Source: Paraburkholderia mimosarum LMG 23256 = NBRC 106338 | GTDB taxonomy: Bacteria > Pseudomonadota > Gammaproteobacteria > Burkholderiales > Burkholderiaceae | NCBI RefSeq assembly: GCF_000739815.1 | Contig: NZ_BBJJ01000015.1 | Span: 1 to 64,000 of the forward strand | Direction: 5' to 3' | Length of the DNA: 64,000 bases | Shown: positions 16,720-24,298 of the stretch, one piece after another | Layout of the letters: every line of letters starts with the position of its first letter | Numbering within the stretch: the first letter of the stretch is position 1 | The notes under the pieces: generated by a model | What the model was told of the DNA's origin: nothing | What the model saw: only the letters and a program-made list of their open reading frames with translations | Database searches by the model: none | Translations under genes and position numbers: made by a program

Positions 16720-17961
16720 TCAAAACCGGTCGATGCGAAACGGCGCGAGATCGATGGCGGGCGCGACGCGCGCCATCAATTGTGCGACGAGTTCGCCGGT
16801 GAGCGGCCCGAGCGTGAGGCCCAGATGCTGATGGCCGGTCGCCACGAACGCGTTACGCACGCCGGGCATCTCGCCGATCACCGGCAGATAGTCGGGCAGC
16901 GTCGGGCGCTCGCCGTACCAGCGGCTCGCGACCTGCGGTGCGCTCGCGCCGGGAAAAAGCGTTTGAAACTGCGTGGCGAGCAGATCGGCGCGGTGCCAGT
17001 CGGGCGCGCCGCGCGCGCCGAGTTCGACGGTTCCGGCAAGACGAATGCCTTGCGCCATGGGATTGCAGGTGAAGCCGCGCTCGACGAAGCTCACGGGCAC
17101 GCGCAGCGTGTCTTGCGAGGGGGCGGCGAGCTGCACGTGATAGCCGCGTTCGTTGGTCAGCGCAATGTTTGCGCCGAGCTGGCTCGCAAGTTCGGCGCTG
17201 CGCGAGCCGGCCGCGATCAGCACCTTGGCGACGGTGCGAGTCTCCCCATTCAGCATGACGCCGATGCGGCCATCGGGGAGGGCGCGCAACGATTCGACGG
17301 CGGCGCGCGTGAAGCTCGCACCCGCCGCGAGCGCCGCTTCGAAAATACGCTCGACGACCTGCTGCGGATGCGTGACCGAAGCCATGCCCGGAAAATAGCG
17401 CGCATGGCTGATATGCGGCGTGAGCGACGGCAAATAGTCGCGCCGCACCTGCTCAGCCGTGAGATTCTCGTAGCGCACGCCATGCCGTTCGAGCAGATCG
17501 AGCTGCGCGCGTTCCGTTGCGCTCGCAACGGGACGCTCGTACACATAGAGCGAGCCGATGTCGCGAAAGAGTCCCGTGGCGATGTGTCTGTCGAGCAGAC
17601 GGCGCCAGGCGTGCGCCGCCACCGTGACCAGGCTCGCGAGCGCGCGCGTGTTGCGCCGAAAGCGCGGGCGCTGCGCCTGGGCGACGAACTCCAGCAACCA
17701 GGGCGCCATGCGCGGGACGCTGCGCTTGTGCAGACGCAACGGGCTGTCGCGGCGCAGCAGCATGCGGGGCAGGCCGGCGATCGTATCGGGGCTCGCGAGG
17801 GGCGCGACGTGGTCCACCGCGATCAGTCCCGCATTGCCGGACGAGCAGCCTGAACCGGGCGGCGCGCTGTCGACGATATGCACGCGCATGCCGCGCTGCG
17901 CCAGGTTCAGTGCGGCGCATGCCCCGATGATGCCCGCACCGATGACGACGACGTCTTCCAT
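16720..17961 (-). CDS. FAD-dependent amino-acid oxidase/dehydrogenase (DadA-like)
   Basis: A 413-residue DAO-family flavoprotein. The FAD-binding start VVVIGAGIIGACAALNLAQ and the turn GCSSGNAGLI are intact, and the C-terminal FAD contact is seen as FVATGHQHLGLTLGP. Similar enzymes oxidise D-amino acids, D-hydroxyproline or D-lysine. It is the first gene of the leftward series oxidase, mu-crystallin, asparaginase; its promoter region (17962-18062) contains an inverted repeat that shares a 14-base motif with the aldehyde dehydrogenase promoter. The LysR gene immediately upstream is also leftward. A D-lysine (giving piperideine-2-carboxylate) or D-proline-type substrate would fit the context. 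Confidence 0.82.
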   Translation of the reverse strand: MEDVVVIGAGIIGACAALNLAQRGMRVHIVDSAPPGSGCSSGNAGLIAVDHVAPLASPDTIAGLPRMLLRRDSPLRLHKRSVPRMAPWLLEFVAQAQRPRFRRNTRALASLVTVAAHAWRRLLDRHIATGLFRDIGSLYVYERPVASATERAQLDLLERHGVRYENLTAEQVRRDYLPSLTPHISHARYFPGMASVTHPQQVVERIFEAALAAGASFTRAAVESLRALPDGRIGVMLNGETRTVAKVLIAAGSRSAELASQLGANIALTNERGYHVQLAAPSQDTLRVPVSFVERGFTCNPMAQGIRLAGTVELGARGAPDWHRADLLATQFQTLFPGASAPQVASRWYGERPTLPDYLPVIGEMPGVRNAFVATGHQHLGLTLGPLTGELVAQLMARVAPAIDLAPFRIDRF

Positions 17962-18009
17962 GCCAGTCTCGCGACGAAGAAGTGGTTTGGTCCGATGCTA
18001 ACCCAACTA

Positions 18010-18037
18010 TTTCCGATAAGAAACTTTTTTCTTATCG
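18010..18037 (+). promoter_or_regulatory. Operator candidate: TTTCCGATAAGAAA with inverted partner
   Basis: TTTCCGATAAGAAA occupies 18010-18023. Its core CGATAAGAA (18014-18022) is mirrored exactly by TTCTTATCG at 18029-18037, a nine-base inverted repeat with a six-base spacer. It lies about 50-75 bases upstream of the oxidase start at 17961. The same 14-base motif recurs twice before the aldehyde dehydrogenase gene. Confidence 0.6.
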
Positions 18038-18062
18038 TATGTTGCGCGGTGGGCTACCGGGA

Positions 18063-18974
18063 TCAGGCACGACCTTGCGAGGCGTTATAGGCGCTCGCGT
18101 GCTCGAGCAGCCATGCGCGAAAGAGTTCCAGCGGCTTGCCGTGGCTGAGCTCCGTGGGATAGACGAAGTAATAGCCGCCATCGGCCACGGCCGCGGTGTC
18201 GAACGGAATGACGACGCCAAACCGTTCGAGCTGGCCTTCGACGAAGAACTTCGGCACCAGTGCGATGCCGAGCCCGGCCGCTGCTGCGGCGATCAGCATC
18301 GTATGCAGTTCATAGCGCACGCCATGCATGGTGGCGCTGTCTTCCACGCCGAGATCGGAGAACCAGCGCGTCCAGGCGTCGGGCCGTGTGGTGGAATGCA
18401 GCAGCGGGTAGGCGAGCAGTTCATGCGCTTTCTTGATGGGACGCGCGAGCAGCGATGGCGAGCAGACGGGCACGACCTCCTCGCCGAACAGATAGTCGGC
18501 CGAGGTGCCGGGCCAGGTTGGCTTGCCGTAGTGGATGGCGGCTTCGAAATGCGATTCCTCGAACGAAAACGTCTCGGTGCGCACGCCCATGTTCACGCGC
18601 ACGTCGGGCGTGCGGTCGTAGAAGTCCTTGAGGCGTGGAATCAGCCACTCGGAGGCGAAAGTCGGCAGGACGGCCAGTTCCAGGTAGCCGCCGCCACTGC
18701 CGTGCGCAATGATGGAAAGCGTGTCGCGGTCCAGATTCTCAAGCGCACGGCGCACCTGCGTGCTATAGAGCCGGCCCGCACGCGTGAGCACGACCCGCTG
18801 CTTGGCGCGCACGAACAGGCGCACGCCGAGGTTCGATTCGAGCGTGGCGATCTGGCGCGACACCGCGCTTTCGGTGAGGAACAACTCCCTCGCGGCGTGC
18901 GTAAAGCTCTCGTGCCGCGCCGAGGCCTCGAACGCCGTGAGCGCACCGATGTTCGGGATCTTGAACTTGCGCAT
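18063..18974 (-). CDS. LysR-family transcriptional regulator (GcvA-like)
   Basis: A 303-residue LysR-type regulator: winged helix at residues 9-65 (GALTAFEASARHESFTHAA, then SAVSRQIATLE) and a periplasmic-binding-protein-like effector domain from about residue 95. The GALTAFEAAARH-type opening is characteristic of the GcvA group. It starts at the ATG at 18974 and is divergent from hglS (19130), with a 155-base AT-rich spacer in which a LysR site would be expected, and runs in the same direction as the oxidase operon 101 bases downstream. It therefore probably controls one or both flanking units. The effector is unknown. Confidence 0.9.
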   Translation of the reverse strand: MRKFKIPNIGALTAFEASARHESFTHAARELFLTESAVSRQIATLESNLGVRLFVRAKQRVVLTRAGRLYSTQVRRALENLDRDTLSIIAHGSGGGYLELAVLPTFASEWLIPRLKDFYDRTPDVRVNMGVRTETFSFEESHFEAAIHYGKPTWPGTSADYLFGEEVVPVCSPSLLARPIKKAHELLAYPLLHSTTRPDAWTRWFSDLGVEDSATMHGVRYELHTMLIAAAAAGLGIALVPKFFVEGQLERFGVVIPFDTAAVADGGYYFVYPTELSHGKPLELFRAWLLEHASAYNASQGRA

Positions 18975-19129
18975 GTTGATTCCATAAACTCATCAAGTGA
19001 CAATTTAATCTCGCTTTACGCGGCGTGCAACCATTCGAATAATTCATTTTACGTATACCCGGCCACGACACATGGCCGGTGGCCTGTTTGATCACCGCTC
19101 TTCGGCGGTCGTTTCCTGTGAGACTAGCG

Positions 19130-20155
19130 ATGCACAATTCGAACGTAGAACGCTTGTTGTCGGCGCTGCTCGGCCACGAGAAAACCGAAGCCCTTTTTTC
19201 GACGCTCAACTTCCCTTCGATTCTCGAAGACTGGGAAGCCGGCACCGTCACGCGCGCCGAGCTCGCGCAGGCAATGAACATGGCGCTGTTCGAAGGCCTG
19301 CTCGCGCGTTCGCCCAATGGCCGCACCTACACGAACGACGCGGTGGCGCAAGGCGGCACGGTGTATTTCGATCACGGGGCGCTGCGCACGGTGCGCTGGG
19401 CCCATAACGGCGCGCTGCCTCCGGGCGAAGCGGCGTTCACGCGCATCCTGCGTCCGCTCGGTTTTCGCTTGAACGGCCGCTATCCGCTCGACAAGCTCGG
19501 CATGACGGGCCGCGCCTATGCCCACGAAGACGCGCCCGACGAGATCGCGCAATTCTTCGTGAGCGAACTGCACCCCGAACGCTTTTCTGCTGCGTTCCAG
19601 CAGGCGGTGACGAACGTGGTGGGCGCGTCGAAGGATCCGCTCACGCCGCTGGCCATCGCACAGCTTTCCGAACTGGAGCGCGATGGCTCTCTGCCGCTCG
19701 ATGCGGCGCTGCAACTGCTGCCCGTGATCGTCAGTGCGTTCGCCCGTCAGCACGAGGCGCCATTTATTTCGGATTACGAGACGTTGCTGCGTGAATCGGC
19801 GGAGATGGCCTGGATCGCGACGGAAGGCAATGCCTTCAATCACGCGACCGACCGCGTGGAAGACGTCTTCAAACTGTCCGACGACGAGAAGGCCAAAGGC
19901 CGCCCGATGAAGCCCGAGGTCGAGCGCTCGCGCTCGGGCCGCGTGTTTCAGACGGCGTATCGCGCTGACACCGTGGTGCGCGAGTTCCGCGCGGCCGACG
20001 GCCAGCGCGTGACGCGCGAGGTGCCGGGCTCGTTCTATGAGTTCATCACGCGCAAGCGGACGTTCGATCAGGTCACGCGCCGCTGGCAGACCGATTTGCG
20101 CTTCGACGCGGGCAATGCCACCGGCATCTTCAAGATGACCGCGAACGCGGCATAG
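19130..20155 (+). CDS. hglS: 2-Oxoadipate dioxygenase/decarboxylase (DUF1338, hydroxyglutarate synthase)
   Basis: A 341-residue member of the DUF1338/HglS family, non-haem iron enzymes that convert 2-oxoadipate to D-2-hydroxyglutarate and CO2, the step that brings D-lysine catabolism to central metabolism. The iron ligands known from the Pseudomonas putida enzyme (two His and one Glu, about 156 and 68 residues apart) are matched by His82 (FDHGALRTV), His238 (NAFNHATDRV) and Glu304 (GSFYEFITR), spaced 156 and 66. The chain is shorter than the 464-residue P. putida protein and corresponds to the short bacterial type. The ATG at 19130 (MHNSNVER) is preferred over 19079 because the family N-terminus starts here. 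It is divergent from a LysR gene and convergent with an XRE-cupin regulator. Confidence 0.87.
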   Translation: MHNSNVERLLSALLGHEKTEALFSTLNFPSILEDWEAGTVTRAELAQAMNMALFEGLLARSPNGRTYTNDAVAQGGTVYFDHGALRTVRWAHNGALPPGEAAFTRILRPLGFRLNGRYPLDKLGMTGRAYAHEDAPDEIAQFFVSELHPERFSAAFQQAVTNVVGASKDPLTPLAIAQLSELERDGSLPLDAALQLLPVIVSAFARQHEAPFISDYETLLRESAEMAWIATEGNAFNHATDRVEDVFKLSDDEKAKGRPMKPEVERSRSGRVFQTAYRADTVVREFRAADGQRVTREVPGSFYEFITRKRTFDQVTRRWQTDLRFDAGNATGIFKMTANAA

Positions 20156-20177
20156 AACGTGGCCTGACCGTGCCGGA

Positions 20178-20810
20178 TCAAATGCCCGGCGCGCCGCGAT
20201 CGCCATCGCGCGTGTCCGGGTGCGGCTCGTTGATGAGCCAGAGGACTTCGGCGTCTTCGTCGCTCGTGGAAACGGCCGCATGCCCCGTGCGGCTGTCGAA
20301 ATAGATGCTGTCGCCCGCTTCGAGGTGGGTCGGCGCGTAAAGCTCCGAGTAGAGGCAAACCGAGCCGCTCAGCACGTAGAGAAATTCCTCACCCTCGTGC
20401 CGGCCCCATTCCGTGAACTCGTCCAGCGAGTGCGCCGTGACGCGGATGCGAAACGGGTGCATCGACTTGTGCGCGAGTTCCGTTGCCAGCAGTTCCATCT
20501 GATAGCAGCCCGCCGAATGCTGCTGGCCGCCGCCCTTGCGCGTGAGTGCGCGCCGTCCGCTCGCGCGTGGTTTCGGCACCGAACCGAACAGCTCGCCCAG
20601 ATCGATCTTCAGGCCGTGAACGATCTTCTGGAGGACGTCGAATGTCGGCGACATCACGCCGTTTTCCACTTTCGAGAGCGTGGAGCGCGACACGCCGCAC
20701 GCGCGGCTGGCCGCTTCGAGTGTGTAGTCGTGCTTCAGACGGGCCGCCTTGACGCGCTTGCCCAGTTCCACCGATGCGTTTTCTGCGGGCTTGAGAGATG
20801 GGGTTTCCAT
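20178..20810 (-). CDS. XRE-family regulator with C-terminal cupin
   Basis: A 210-residue regulator: helix-turn-helix at about residues 17-72 (LGKRVKAARLKHDYTLE, CGVSRSTLSKVENG) and a cupin_2 domain at about 125-195 (GEEFLYVLSGSVCLY, AGDSIYFDS, GHAAVS). This architecture is common in regulators of amino-acid and polyamine catabolism, where the cupin senses the substrate. It lies between hglS and the binding-protein/aldehyde-dehydrogenase genes. Two half-copies of the TTTCCGATANGAAA motif lie just upstream of its start (20840-20847 and 20858-20865), consistent with autoregulation and making this protein the leading candidate reader of that motif. Confidence 0.9.
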   Translation of the reverse strand: METPSLKPAENASVELGKRVKAARLKHDYTLEAASRACGVSRSTLSKVENGVMSPTFDVLQKIVHGLKIDLGELFGSVPKPRASGRRALTRKGGGQQHSAGCYQMELLATELAHKSMHPFRIRVTAHSLDEFTEWGRHEGEEFLYVLSGSVCLYSELYAPTHLEAGDSIYFDSRTGHAAVSTSDEDAEVLWLINEPHPDTRDGDRGAPGI

Positions 20811-20839
20811 GCGGGAAGTGGGGAGGTGTTCGCCGGTTG

Positions 20840-20865
20840 TTCGTATCTTACTCTTTGTTTCCGAT
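20840..20865 (-). promoter_or_regulatory. Half-sites of the pipecolate-region motif before the XRE-cupin gene
   Basis: TTCGTATC (20840-20847, the reverse complement of GATACGAA) and TTTCCGAT (20858-20865) are the two halves of TTTCCGATACGAAA, separated by ten bases and in opposite order to the intact sites. They lie 30-55 bases upstream of the regulator's ATG. The remaining spacer to 21089 shows no convincing gene. Confidence 0.4.
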
Positions 20866-21089
20866 CATAGCATTCGCGTTTCGAGTGGCGTTCATCGGTA
20901 CCGCGTTGTTATGAATAGCATGACGCAGCAAGCGGCGAGGATGATGATTCTGATGCGAACCGCGATTGCACGAGGCATGGAATCCGCCGCTCCATGAAGT
21001 CAACGCACAATCCGGTGTATCCGCGCAACCGGGTATCTCCCAATGCCTGCGAGGTGACGCTTCATATCGGCGCACCACGCGTGAGCATG

Positions 21090-21161
21090 GGGCTTGATGA
21101 GAAAAACGAATCATGTGGTGATTAGATTTCGTTTGATGCGCCTCAACGGGCTGCCGACAAT
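21090..21161 (+). promoter_or_regulatory. Duplicated promoter block, copy 1 (binding-protein gene)
   Basis: Positions 21113-21141 are identical over 29 bases to 25595-25623, and the preceding 20 bases (starting GCTTGATGAG at about 21092) are also similar. The block ends in the -35-like TTGATG (21133-21138), followed after 17 bases by GACAAT (21156-21161). The binding-protein ATG lies about 117 bases downstream. A shared activator or repressor site overlapping the -35 element is the simplest reading. Confidence 0.6.
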
Positions 21162-21277
21162 CCGCTTACGTCCCGCCCCCTGGCAGCGCGCGGCGAGAGA
21201 CGAACGCCGTGCGCCGAAGGTCCGTGCGACTGACGGGACGCATCGAGTGCCGATTTCCCATACCGAAGGAATATCCT

Positions 21278-22429
21278 ATGCATCCCCGTTTCCTTGCTTC
21301 TCGTCGTGGCTGCGCGATCGCAGCGTCGTTGATGTTGGTTGCCGGCGCCGTGAGCGCGCAGGAACGGGTCGTGAAAATCGGTGTGGCCAGCCCGCTCACG
21401 GGCGGGGGCGCGGCGTATGGCAAGGACATCGAGAACGGCGTGCGTCTCGCCGTGGACGAAGCCAACGCGAAGCATCCCACCATCGGCGGGAAGCCGGTCA
21501 AGTTCGTGATCGATTCGCAGGATGACCAGAGCGACCCGCGCATTGGCGTGCAGGTCGCGCAGCAACTCGTGGACGACAACGTGGCCGTGGTGATCGGCCA
21601 TTTCAATTCGGGCACGACGCTGCCGGCCTCGAAAATCTACGCGAAGGCCGGCATTCCGATGATCACGCCGGCGGCGACCAACCCGGCCATCACGCAGGGC
21701 GGCTTTCCGAGCCTCTATCGCGTGATCGCCACCGATGCGCAGAACGCGGGCAACGCGGGCAACTATGCGGCGACGGTGACGAAGGCGAAGCGTATTGCCA
21801 TCATCGACGACCGCACGGCCTTCGGCCAGGGCGAAGCCGACGAGTTCGAGAAGGCCGTGAAGGCGGGTGGCGGCACGATCGTGGCGCGCGAGTTCACGAA
21901 CGACAAGGCCGTCGATTTCAGCGCACAACTCACGAGCATCAAGCGCACGAATCCCGACCTCGTGTTTTTCGGCGGCCTCGACGCGCAGGCGGCCATGATC
22001 GTCAAGCGCATGCGCCAGCTCGGCCTGAAGGCGCAGTTCCTCGCGGGCGGCGGCGTCATGGATGCGAACTTCATCAAGCTCGCGGGCGATTCCGCCGAAG
22101 GTGCCTCGGTGTGGGAATACGGCCAGCCGCTCGACACGCTGCCCAAGGGCCGGGACTTCGCTGTGAAGTTCAAGCAAAAGTACGGCATCGACATGCTCGC
22201 CTACGCGCCGTTCGCCTATGACGCGACGTGGGTCGCCATCACGGCGATAGAGAAGGCGGGTTCCACGAGCCCGGCCGACTTCAACGCCGCGCTGAAGGCG
22301 ACGAGCTATGACGGCATCACGGGCAAGATCGCCTTTACCGCCCAGGGCGATCTGAAGGGGCCGAGTTCGACGCTCTATCAGGTCAAGAACGTGGCGTGGG
22401 TGCCGGTCACGACGCGCACCGCCGACTAA
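21278..22429 (+). CDS. Branched-chain-type (LivJ family) substrate-binding protein
   Basis: A 383-residue periplasmic binding protein. The signal peptide covers about residues 1-28 (ending AGAVSA-QE), followed by the family opening VVKIGVASPLTGGGAAYGKD; the ligand-pocket phrase TPAATNPAITQGG is conserved. The ATG at 21278 has AAGGA eight bases upstream. No livHMGF permease or ATPase genes follow, so the protein is an orphan that must use a permease encoded elsewhere. It is preceded by the duplicated promoter block and followed by a strong hairpin (22453-22478). Location inside the pipecolate-type gene set suggests an amino acid such as lysine or pipecolate as ligand; LivJ relatives also bind leucine or valine. 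Confidence 0.92.
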   Translation: MHPRFLASRRGCAIAASLMLVAGAVSAQERVVKIGVASPLTGGGAAYGKDIENGVRLAVDEANAKHPTIGGKPVKFVIDSQDDQSDPRIGVQVAQQLVDDNVAVVIGHFNSGTTLPASKIYAKAGIPMITPAATNPAITQGGFPSLYRVIATDAQNAGNAGNYAATVTKAKRIAIIDDRTAFGQGEADEFEKAVKAGGGTIVAREFTNDKAVDFSAQLTSIKRTNPDLVFFGGLDAQAAMIVKRMRQLGLKAQFLAGGGVMDANFIKLAGDSAEGASVWEYGQPLDTLPKGRDFAVKFKQKYGIDMLAYAPFAYDATWVAITAIEKAGSTSPADFNAALKATSYDGITGKIAFTAQGDLKGPSSTLYQVKNVAWVPVTTRTAD

Positions 22430-22452
22430 ACCCGGGAACCGGTGCCCCCCGG

Positions 22453-22478
22453 CTGACGCCCGCCTGGTCGGGCGTCAG
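22453..22478 (+). terminator. Hairpin after the Liv-type binding protein
   Basis: CTGACGCCCG (22453-22462) pairs perfectly with CGGGCGTCAG (22469-22478) around a six-base loop. Only a short mixed T-stretch follows, so termination may be incomplete. Confidence 0.7.
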
Positions 22479-22485
22479 CAGTCTG

Positions 22486-22499
22486 TTTCCGATAGGAAA
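22486..22499 (+). promoter_or_regulatory. Operator candidate TTTCCGATAGGAAA
   Basis: This 14-base site differs by one base from the sites at 18010-18023 and 22656-22669. It is about 190 bases upstream of the aldehyde dehydrogenase start, just after the terminator of the previous gene. Confidence 0.55.
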
Positions 22500-22637
22500 T
22501 GCATCATGCGCCCGCGCTGCGGGCGTATGGTTTGGCAACAGGCGCGGTGCGGCCCGAAGCTCCGCCCATGCAATGCGCGTAAGATGGCTAAATTGCCGTA
22601 ATTTTCGTATTGTCGCCGCCCCATTGCGCGTGTATAG

Positions 22638-22669
22638 TTTCCGAAAGTAGCAATGTTTCGTATCGGAAA
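22638..22669 (+). promoter_or_regulatory. Operator candidate: TTTCGTATCGGAAA plus half-site
   Basis: TTTCGTATCGGAAA at 22656-22669 is the reverse complement of TTTCCGATACGAAA. A further half-site TTTCCGA lies at 22638-22644, in inverted orientation to it. The pair is 22-50 bases upstream of the aldehyde dehydrogenase ATG, where it would cover the promoter. Confidence 0.6.
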
Positions 22670-22690
22670 TTCTTTTGAGGGATTGTACCT

Positions 22691-24190
22691 ATGAAAGCTT
22701 CCACCATCCTGTCGGATCTCGGTATTTCCCACCTCACGGAAGCGGGCGACATCGCCGTGCATTCGCCGATCAACGGCGAGCTGATCGGCCGCGTCGCGAG
22801 CCAGTCGGCGGCCGACGTCGACGCCGTGCTCGCGAAGGCGCAGGAGGCGTTCAAGACCTGGCGCAATGTGCCGGCGCCGCGCCGCGGCGAACTCGTGCGC
22901 CTGCTCGGCAACAAGCTGCGCGAACAGAAGCGCGCGCTCGGCAGCCTCGTCACGCTGGAGACCGGCAAGATCTTCCAGGAAGGATTGGGCGAAGTGCAGG
23001 AGATGATCGACATCTGCGATTTCGCCGTTGGCCTCTCGCGTCAGCTTTACGGTCTCACCATCGCTTCGGAGCGTCCTGGCCACCGCATGGCCGAGACCTG
23101 GCATCCGATGGGCGTGTGCACCGTGATCTCGGCTTTCAACTTTCCCGTTGCCGTGTGGTCGTGGAACGCCGCGCTCGCGCTCGTGTGCGGTAACGCCGTC
23201 GTCTGGAAGCCCTCGGAAAAAACGCCGCTCACCGCGCTCGCCGTCAACAAGCTTCTGCAGGACGTGCTCAAGGAATTCGGGGATGCGCCTGAGGGCCTGA
23301 CGAGCCTCGTCATCGGTGGCCGCGAAGTGGGGGCGAAGCTCGTTGCGGACCCGCGCTCGAGCATCGTGAGCGCCACGGGCAGCACGGAAATGGGCCGCAC
23401 GGTCGGCGTGGAAGTTGCGCGCCGCTTCGGCCGCTCGCTGCTCGAACTGGGCGGCAACAACGCGGGCATCATCTCGGCGACCGCCGATCTCGAACTCGCG
23501 TTGCGCGGCATCCTTTTCTCGGCCGTGGGCACGGCGGGACAGCGCTGCACGTCGCTGCGCCGCCTCTTCGTGCACGAGAGCGTGTACGACAAGGTGACCG
23601 AGCGCCTCAAGACGCTGTACGGCAAGGTTGCGATCGGCAATCCGCTCGAACAGGGCACGCTGATGGGGCCGCTCATCGACGAGCAGTCGTTCACTCGCAT
23701 GCAGGCGGCGCTCGAGCAGGCGAAGCGCGAGGGCGGCAAGGTGTTCGGCGGCGAGCGTCATACCGTGGCGGGCAACGAAAAGGGCTTCTACGTGCGTCCG
23801 GCAATCGTCGAAATGCCTTCGCAAACCGAAGTCGTCCTGAAGGAAACCTTCGCGCCCATTCTCTACGTGCTCAAGTACCGCGACTTCAACGACGCCATCG
23901 AGGCGAACAACGCGGCCCACCATGGCCTCTCGTCGTGCGTGTTCACGACGGACCTGCGCGAGAGCGAGCGTTTTCTCTCGGCCTCGGGCAGCGATTGCGG
24001 CATTGCGAACGTGAACATCGGGCCGAGCGGCGCGGAAATTGGCGGCGCGTTCGGCGGGGAGAAGGAAACGGGGGGCGGGCGCGAGTCGGGCTCCGATGCG
24101 TGGAAGGCCTATATGCGCCGCGCGACCAACACGGTCAACTATTCGTCGGCGCTGCCGCTCGCGCAGGGCATCGATTTCAACGTCGAATAA
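22691..24190 (+). CDS. amaB: ALDH7-type delta1-piperideine-6-carboxylate (aminoadipate semialdehyde) dehydrogenase
   Basis: A 499-residue NAD-dependent aldehyde dehydrogenase. The catalytic pair is Glu252 (LELGGNNAGI) and Cys286 (GTAGQRCTSLRRLF); the GQRCTxxRRLF context and the C-terminal GGAFGGEKETGGGRESGSD are typical of the ALDH7/antiquitin group, whose members oxidise 2-aminoadipate 6-semialdehyde (in equilibrium with piperideine-6-carboxylate) to 2-aminoadipate. In Pseudomonas the corresponding gene is amaB. It starts at the ATG at 22691, behind two copies of the TTTCCGATANGAAA motif, and is followed after 108 bases by a FAD oxidase that could make its substrate from pipecolate. Confidence 0.9.
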   Translation: MKASTILSDLGISHLTEAGDIAVHSPINGELIGRVASQSAADVDAVLAKAQEAFKTWRNVPAPRRGELVRLLGNKLREQKRALGSLVTLETGKIFQEGLGEVQEMIDICDFAVGLSRQLYGLTIASERPGHRMAETWHPMGVCTVISAFNFPVAVWSWNAALALVCGNAVVWKPSEKTPLTALAVNKLLQDVLKEFGDAPEGLTSLVIGGREVGAKLVADPRSSIVSATGSTEMGRTVGVEVARRFGRSLLELGGNNAGIISATADLELALRGILFSAVGTAGQRCTSLRRLFVHESVYDKVTERLKTLYGKVAIGNPLEQGTLMGPLIDEQSFTRMQAALEQAKREGGKVFGGERHTVAGNEKGFYVRPAIVEMPSQTEVVLKETFAPILYVLKYRDFNDAIEANNAAHHGLSSCVFTTDLRESERFLSASGSDCGIANVNIGPSGAEIGGAFGGEKETGGGRESGSDAWKAYMRRATNTVNYSSALPLAQGIDFNVE

Positions 24191-24298
24191 GCGCGTTTGG
24201 CGTGGAGGTCCGGGCGCATCGCGCGCCCGGACCCTGCACTGATTCACTCGATGTCGTCTGGCGCACGCGCGCAGCACTTACCCGTTCTGGAGCAAGTC

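Noticed and set aside
20911..20997. Methionine-rich 28-codon frame that could be a leader peptide before the Liv-type binding protein
   Set aside because: It has no ribosome site, no following attenuator-like hairpins, and ends more than 100 bases before the conserved promoter block.
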